DNA of 64,000 bases, taken from the NCBI RefSeq assembly GCF_030864355.1, contig NC_083395.1:2480001-2544000 (forward strand), in the 5' to 3' direction. Under the pieces are notes generated by a model. The model saw nothing but the letters and a program-made list of their open reading frames with translations, had not been told where the DNA came from and ran no database searches. The position numbers were made by a program, and so were the translations under genes. Origin of the DNA: Cutaneotrichosporon cavernicola (taxonomy: Eukaryota; Basidiomycota; Tremellomycetes; Trichosporonales; Trichosporonaceae). This document shows, piece by piece, positions 59,467 to 64,000 of the stretch. Position 1 is the stretch's first letter. Each line of letters begins with the position of its first letter.

Positions 59467-60434
59467 TTAGAATCCGTTGGCCATAACCACGGCGCAAGCT
59501 ACCACAGCACAGGAGACGCCAGCACGCTCCGCAGCAGAGCTGTCGTGCAACGTTCCACCATCCCGGGGACCCACCGGCGACGCGATGGGCGCCTTCCCCT
59601 GTGTGCCGTTGGCGCCAACGAACGCCGACGTGCTGATGACATTACCGCTGGCATCACGCGCACGGGCCTAGAAGAATCCCTCAGCGCCAACGGAGATCTT
59701 TGTCTCGAAGCCGGCCTTGGTTGCGTTCCCGACGCTCTCCTTCGGGCCGCCGTCCGTATCGGTCTGAGCAACCAACACCTCCTATCTTGCGACTTGGGTT
59801 GCCCCATTCCAGCTAACTCATTCGGCGATCCAGGTACTGCTCACGCTGTCAAAGTTGTCTTGGCTCTCGCTAAGCGTCTGGTTGAAGGGCAGACTCTCAC
59901 TCACGAGCGACACCTTTCCTCCGTCAATAGACACCACCATCCCTCTAGAGTAGAGGGAATCAGTGCTAAAGTGGGGATGAGCATGGTGGCCAGATGAAAA
60001 TGAAATATTAAGTGCTTCAGCTCCTAGCTCCAGTTGCATAAGAATGCGGACATAAGGGCCCGAGCCGAGATTGAGTGCGATGGTGTCATCTATCATCTCT
60101 TCAAGATCGGATAGATTGGCAGATCAGCCAATGACCCAGGCTGTCATGTTGCTCTCCTCTGTTTCTACACTCCACTGCGCCGTCCCGCTCTGCTGCGCAA
60201 CCTCGGCGACCGCAGGCGGAGATGTGTATGGAATGGCGGTGTTGGGATTTTGTGATGCTGCGATGCTGATATCCACGGCGGAATGCCGTTGCGATAACGA
60301 TGAAACGTGTCCGTTTCATCCACAAGGCAGAACTGCGGCATATCACACTCCCAAACGCCCGGTGCCAAGAATGCCCCACGAACATTGACATTCCCATTGC
60401 ATTCCACACAACTCTGTAAGATGACGTCGATAAC
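59467..60434 (-). pseudogene. Decayed gene for a probable GPI-anchored surface protein
   Basis: Minus-strand frames read as one protein once stops and shifts are ignored. The 5' part is 'CNGNVNVRGAFLAPGVWECD'. After a frame change comes 'DISIAASQNPNTAIPYTSPP', 'SGTAQWSVETEESNMTAWVI', a TGA, 'DDTIALNLGSGPYVRIL' and 'RGMVVSIDGGKVSL', then TGA and TAG around 'VSWNGATQVAR', then 'GNATKAGFETKISVGAEGFF', TAG plus a frameshift, and finally 'ARDASGNVISTSAFVGANG'. The end is a Ser/Ala then hydrophobic tail 'AGVSCAVVACAVVMANGF', as in GPI-anchor signals. Introns could explain one or two of the breaks but not all. No signal peptide was found at the 5' end. Family not recognised. Confidence 0.6.
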
Positions 60435-60484
60435 ACTTTACTGTCTACTGATCACATTGTCCATTCCTTTACACGTACAGGACA

Positions 60485-61528
60485 TTACAGCCCGTCGTTT
60501 TCGCGATGGATGTCGGCGTTCCAGCGGGGGTCGTACGACCCCGCCCGGTCGCCGTAGCGCAGATCACACGACAGGCGGATATGGTCATTGGGGTCGACAT
60601 TCTGGCTCGCGGCGTGGACCATGAGCGGCGAGTGGAAAACGACATCGCCAGCCTCATAGTTGCCGATCAGCCATCGGTGGTTACCGTGCTCGCGCGCGAA
60701 TGATCCAGGATCGCGGCACAGCACCCCGGTCGAGTCCATGTGTGCGTTGAACGCCCACCGCTCCTCGTCCTCGCTGAACCCTGCGGCGCGCGCACGCGCC
60801 GTAAAGTCATCCTCGATCGCACGTCCAATCGCCACACTGTCTTCGAGGTAGATCAAGCCACCCTGTAGTGGCGTGCAGTCTCCAACCGGCACCCAGGCGG
60901 TCAGTGCGGTTGGCGGGCCGTGGCGTAAGAAAATATGGTCGTAATGCACGCCGATGCTCTGACCGCGCGCGTGGGGGAAGTTGGTGCGCCAGATCTGACG
61001 CTTGAAGATGAAGGGATCCGCCCAGTCGGGTTGTAAGCGCGAGACCATGCCCCGGATATCTGGGATCAGCGGCGAGACTAGCCAGAAGATGAGACTAGCC
61101 AGAAGATGAGACGTACACTGGTTTCCGCAGAATTCGGGGGACCACGGCTGTCGTGGGACGTCCCATCCGCGCTGGAGGTTGTTTTCGGCTGTTTCTGAGA
61201 GTTGGACGAGGCTCGCGCTCGCGGGACCAACGTAGTCGTTTCCGTCTGCGTCACCGCCTCGCCATATGCCATCAACAGGTGCCGAACCTTCCTTTAGCAT
61301 GCCTGTTGGTGCCATGTGTGTGAAGAACTTTGCGCGGGCGTCCAGCACAAACTCGCGGGGCATCACGCCCTTGATGTGCACAACACCCTTGGTTTCGAGC
61401 TGATTCCGGAGCACGTCGTCTGGCGTCGATGCGGGAAATGAAGGAAGCCACGCCGTCTGGTCCGGCTCCAGGTCACCCACGGAGCCTGTGAGGTGCAAGT
61501 CTTGGAGAGTGTACTGGGTGATGGTCAT
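60485..61528 (-). CDS. Phytanoyl-CoA dioxygenase-family (PhyH) protein
   Basis: Fe(II)/2-oxoglutarate dioxygenase family. Exons 61528-61117 and 61077-60485 give 334 codons if the 39-nt intron is removed (the intron is itself open and in frame). Motifs: 'LETKGVVHIKGVMPREFVLD', 'SIGVHYDHIFLRHGPPTALT' (HxD iron ligands in HYD), 'WVPVGDCTPLQGGLIYLEDS', 'WLIGNYEAGDVVFHSPLMVH' (distal His) and 'DHIRLSCDLRYGDR' (2-oxoglutarate-binding Arg). No presequence or membrane segment, so cytosolic. The substrate cannot be told from sequence. Fungal relatives act on lipids, alkaloids or small acids. A decayed gene lies immediately downstream. Confidence 0.88.
   Translation of the reverse strand: MTITQYTLQDLHLTGSVGDLEPDQTAWLPSFPASTPDDVLRNQLETKGVVHIKGVMPREFVLDARAKFFTHMAPTGMLKEGSAPVDGIWRGGDADGNDYVGPASASLVQLSETAENNLQRGWDVPRQPWSPEFCGNQCTSHLLASLIFWLVSPLIPDIRGMVSRLQPDWADPFIFKRQIWRTNFPHARGQSIGVHYDHIFLRHGPPTALTAWVPVGDCTPLQGGLIYLEDSVAIGRAIEDDFTARARAAGFSEDEERWAFNAHMDSTGVLCRDPGSFAREHGNHRWLIGNYEAGDVVFHSPLMVHAASQNVDPNDHIRLSCDLRYGDRAGSYDPRWNADIHRENDGL
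61076..61109. repeat. 17-nt tandem duplication spanning a splice acceptor
   Basis: Two perfect copies of GACTAGCCAGAAGATGA (61076-61092 and 61093-61109). On the gene strand each copy contains a TTCTGGCTAG acceptor, and together they make up most of the PhyH intron. Confidence 0.85.
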
Positions 61529-63012
61529 GGTGGGTTGGCGGATTGGGGAGGGTATGACTCGACGTCTCCACAGCCGGTCTTATAAAGCGCATTTCCCGAT
61601 GTCGGGCCTGCTTTGCATTGCCCACGCTGGCTGCAACACTCCGTCAACAACAAACCGGCCGAGGCGTTGATATTAGGCATCACGGCTGTCGGTCGCCCGG
61701 CGTCAGGACAGTAATGCAGGTACATGTAATCTGAATGTAGCAGCTGACTGGCCAGAGGTCAGCTGGACATTGCGTTGTCATATACAGTACCTGCGGCGGC
61801 CAGACGGGTCCGGTCCTGGTCGGCCCAGTGGTGCCCGTTGGTGGCAAGTCGGCGAAAGCGGATTTGGTGATGTGTGGGTTGATGGCTGATGATGGCCCGA
61901 TATCGGGGATATGTTTCTGCGTGGGTGGCGACAAGAGGCCTTGGACCCTGGTCCGGGAGGTTTTCAACTGAAACCCCCAGGCTCGAGGCTCGGAAGGACA
62001 CGTCGGCCCACAGCGTTCCGACGGCTGACAGACACTCGTCCTCGTCACAGCACATATCTGATCGGGATCGAGTATGGGCCAGAGTGACAAAGCAAGATAC
62101 GACTCACAGCGATCCACGTCACCCGGGTTTTGATGCTGTGGTCATCTCGAGATCCAGCGATCCAGCCATCCAGCGATCCAGCAATCCAGCGATGCTGTCA
62201 TCACAAGGATCGAGGCCACACCTCGGCGATCTGATCGGCAATCGTTCACACCAATTCAACCAACATACTCTTCTCTCTTATTCATCGTCCACCACCAAGC
62301 AAACGCCATCCGTCCGCCTGGCCGCGTTTCGAAAGGGATCGTACCGCGTTGCAGGCGGTGCAGGCAGTGCACTCATTCTAACAGAGAGGCTTGATTGTGG
62401 TAATACTCGACAATGCCTGCTCGGAGCCGTAGGGAAGCAAGGTACCTGACTCTCTGATGAGCATGATCAAACATTCCTACTCCCCTCTTCAGATCTATCT
62501 ATTCGGTTCTCCAAGGCGCAGGTGAGACCGACAGGCCTTTAGCGCGAACATGGGCACATCTCTGCATCTCTGGAGTTTGGCGAATCCCACCCCGGGACTG
62601 ACGAGCGCCGCATGCATGGTGTACTCAAGGGGTACAGACGCAATCCGAGCAATAGACAGGTCACCTTTGACACGTTCTGGCCAGACTGATGCCTCACCTC
62701 GTCTATCACCGATCTAATCGGTGGCCGAGATGAGCTTGTAACACTTTGTGGCCCTCGTGACTTTGGATCTGTCAACTTGCCGCATCATATGTGGGCGATC
62801 CTTGGCAAAGAGGCAAGTTGTTGATTGTCCCAACTTACGAGCTTGGCATAGCTTGAGATAGATCAAGCAGCTTGAATGGCTTTGCTCCTTCCCTCTTTAC
62901 ACACGACGTTGCGTTCTTCCTCCTCCACCAGTCCATCCCACCTCTTTCAACACTACTTCTTCATCCTCTATTCCACCCACAATCCATACCCCAAAATTTG
63001 TTGTGGCCCCTC
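61529..63012. other. Intergenic, no gene seen
   Basis: About 1.5 kb between divergent genes. Apart from the short repeat at 62151-62195 nothing was recognised. A CT-rich leader (62930-62990) precedes the next start. Confidence 0.4.
62151..62195. repeat. GATCCAGC/CATCCAGC short tandem repeat
   Basis: Five to six imperfect 8-9-nt units (GATCCAGC, CATCCAGC, AATCCAGC) in a row. Confidence 0.75.
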
Positions 63013-64000
63013 ATGGCGCCTCTCCTGCAAAAACTCGGGGTTGCCATCGTCCTGGTCGTGTCGAGTGCCTCTGTAGGCCTCTCCATCCTCATGCTCTTCA
63101 CACTGCGTCTAGTTAGCATCTCCGTGGCCGACAAGTGCACCCCAGGAGGTGGTTGCACTGTGCCTTCCTGGGTCCGTGGATCGCCCGAAGCCAAAATATT
63201 GCTGTGGGGTGAGCACTAGTTTTGTTACTCTTCCCTGCCTGGGCTGACCACAGATCGCATGGAGACTGCTCGCCTCGCTGAGATCAACGGGCGCTGGATC
63301 CCTCTCACATACGCATGTATCGCTTACAGCGTACTCGCCCTCGTCTACCTCCTCATCTAGTAGGTTTGATACTTGAGCAGTCTAACAACAGCCTGTACAC
63401 GCATGTTGTTGCCCCGCTGGAGAACATCTGGACCTGGGCTGGGTGCGATGCCACTCTCCAGTTCCTCCTTGGCGGGGCTGGCATCGCCGTAGCCACTCTG
63501 CACCTGATGGTACATTGGAACTATGGCTGGTTCGATTCCGACATCTTCTCGTCGCGAGCGTGTGACGAGTTTGGGCCATATTGCTCGTATGTCGCTGTGC
63601 AATCCTGCGGTAGCTGATTTCCAGACACGTACGGGCGACCTTTGCAACAATCCTGGGGCTAGGGTTTCTGGTGGGGTACTGTGGCAAGTACGGCTCTGAC
63701 TGTAGTTTCTCTTTGTATCAATCGTCCAGGTATACTACGTCCAATATCGCCGTCTCTCCTTCCGAAACAGCCTCGCGTCCATGGCCAAAGCGTACTACGG
63801 CTTCGACTCCAAGACCTCACAGGGGAGTAGCAGTCAACAAACATCCCGAGTTGTCTTGAGGAGTTCCTATCCCGCCACTTCTTTGAATCAGCCACCCGAT
63901 CGACGCGAGAGCCGACAGCTGCATGACGTCGTGGTACCCCCGCGGACAGGCAATCTGCCCAATCGCTCCTCTCGATCCAGCGTGTACAGCACATCCATCG
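63013..64000 (+). CDS. Four-helix membrane protein, runs off the right edge
   Basis: Exons 63013-63208, 63254-63359, 63392-63586, 63625-63670 and 63706 onward (introns 45, 32, 38 and 35 nt). The last intron is chosen as GTGGGG...CTGACTGTAG because it joins 'ILGLGFL' to 'FLFVSIVQVYYVQY', completing a fourth hydrophobic helix. Helix 1 lies around 'VAIVLVVSSASVGLSILML', helix 2 'IAYSVLALVYLLIYL', helix 3 'FLLGGAGIAVATLHLMV'. The first luminal loop has paired cysteines ('CTPGGGCTVPSW') and the third loop 'CDEFGPYCS', then a Ser/Arg-rich cytosolic tail. The layout recalls MARVEL-like or tetraspan fungal plasma-membrane proteins, but no family is confirmed. The stop is beyond the window. Confidence 0.75.

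Overview
The window is nuclear DNA of a fungus, most likely a basidiomycete yeast of the Tremellomycetes (Trichosporonales-like). This placement is inferred from gene style, not from a marker gene. Coding sequence is G+C-rich and intergenic gaps are short. Almost every gene is broken by very small introns, many of 30-60 nt, with GTRNGT donors, a CTGAC/CTAAC branch motif and CAG/TAG acceptors. Two nuclear tRNA genes carry introns. No transposon, CRISPR array, prophage or bacterial operon was seen. About 25 protein genes are supported, most of them housekeeping.

Layout. 0-8 kb: the tail of an unknown gene, an unknown helical-protein gene, a mitochondrial chalcone-isomerase-fold gene (AIM18-like), a prenylated SEL1-repeat chitin synthase activator (SKT5-like) and anthranilate synthase component I (TRP2). 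9-16 kb: tRNA-Thr(CGU), a tiny basic protein, tRNA-Glu(UUC), NAD malic enzyme and RFC4. 16-26 kb: an uncertain gene, a transaldolase-family enzyme, a transcription factor combining two C2H2 fingers with a Zn2Cys6 cluster, and the Doa10/SSM4 membrane ubiquitin ligase. 26-34 kb is the metabolic part: two divergent GH13 alpha-glucosidases share one promoter, followed by a citramalyl-CoA-lyase-like (CLYBL) gene and a FAS1-like/MaoC hydratase gene on the same strand. 34-36 kb: degenerate or unresolved reading frames. 36-50 kb: an unknown nuclear-type protein, a GT71 mannosyltransferase, STRAP, SmD1, a D-2-hydroxyacid dehydrogenase, DUS3, SEC61, RTR1/RPAP2. 50-64 kb: an unknown protein, a 3.3-kb gene-poor stretch, mitochondrial ribosomal protein mL41, SEC23, a small unknown protein, a decayed GPI-protein-like pseudogene, a PhyH dioxygenase with a duplicated splice acceptor, and the start of a four-helix membrane protein.

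How the genes fit together. SEC61, SEC23, the Doa10-type ligase and the GT71 mannosyltransferase belong to the secretory/ER system. RFC4, DUS3, SMD1, RTR1 and mL41 belong to nucleic-acid and ribosome functions. The GH13 pair would hydrolyse short alpha-glucosides. The lyase/hydratase pair could break down itaconate or related C5 dicarboxyl-CoA compounds. The most notable points are the lyase/hydratase pair, the zinc-finger/zinc-cluster hybrid factor, initiator micro-exons of 10-14 nt in TRP2, SEC61 and SMD1, the tandemly duplicated 3' splice site in the PhyH intron, and the GPI-protein-like pseudogene. All exon models were made by eye and need RNA evidence.
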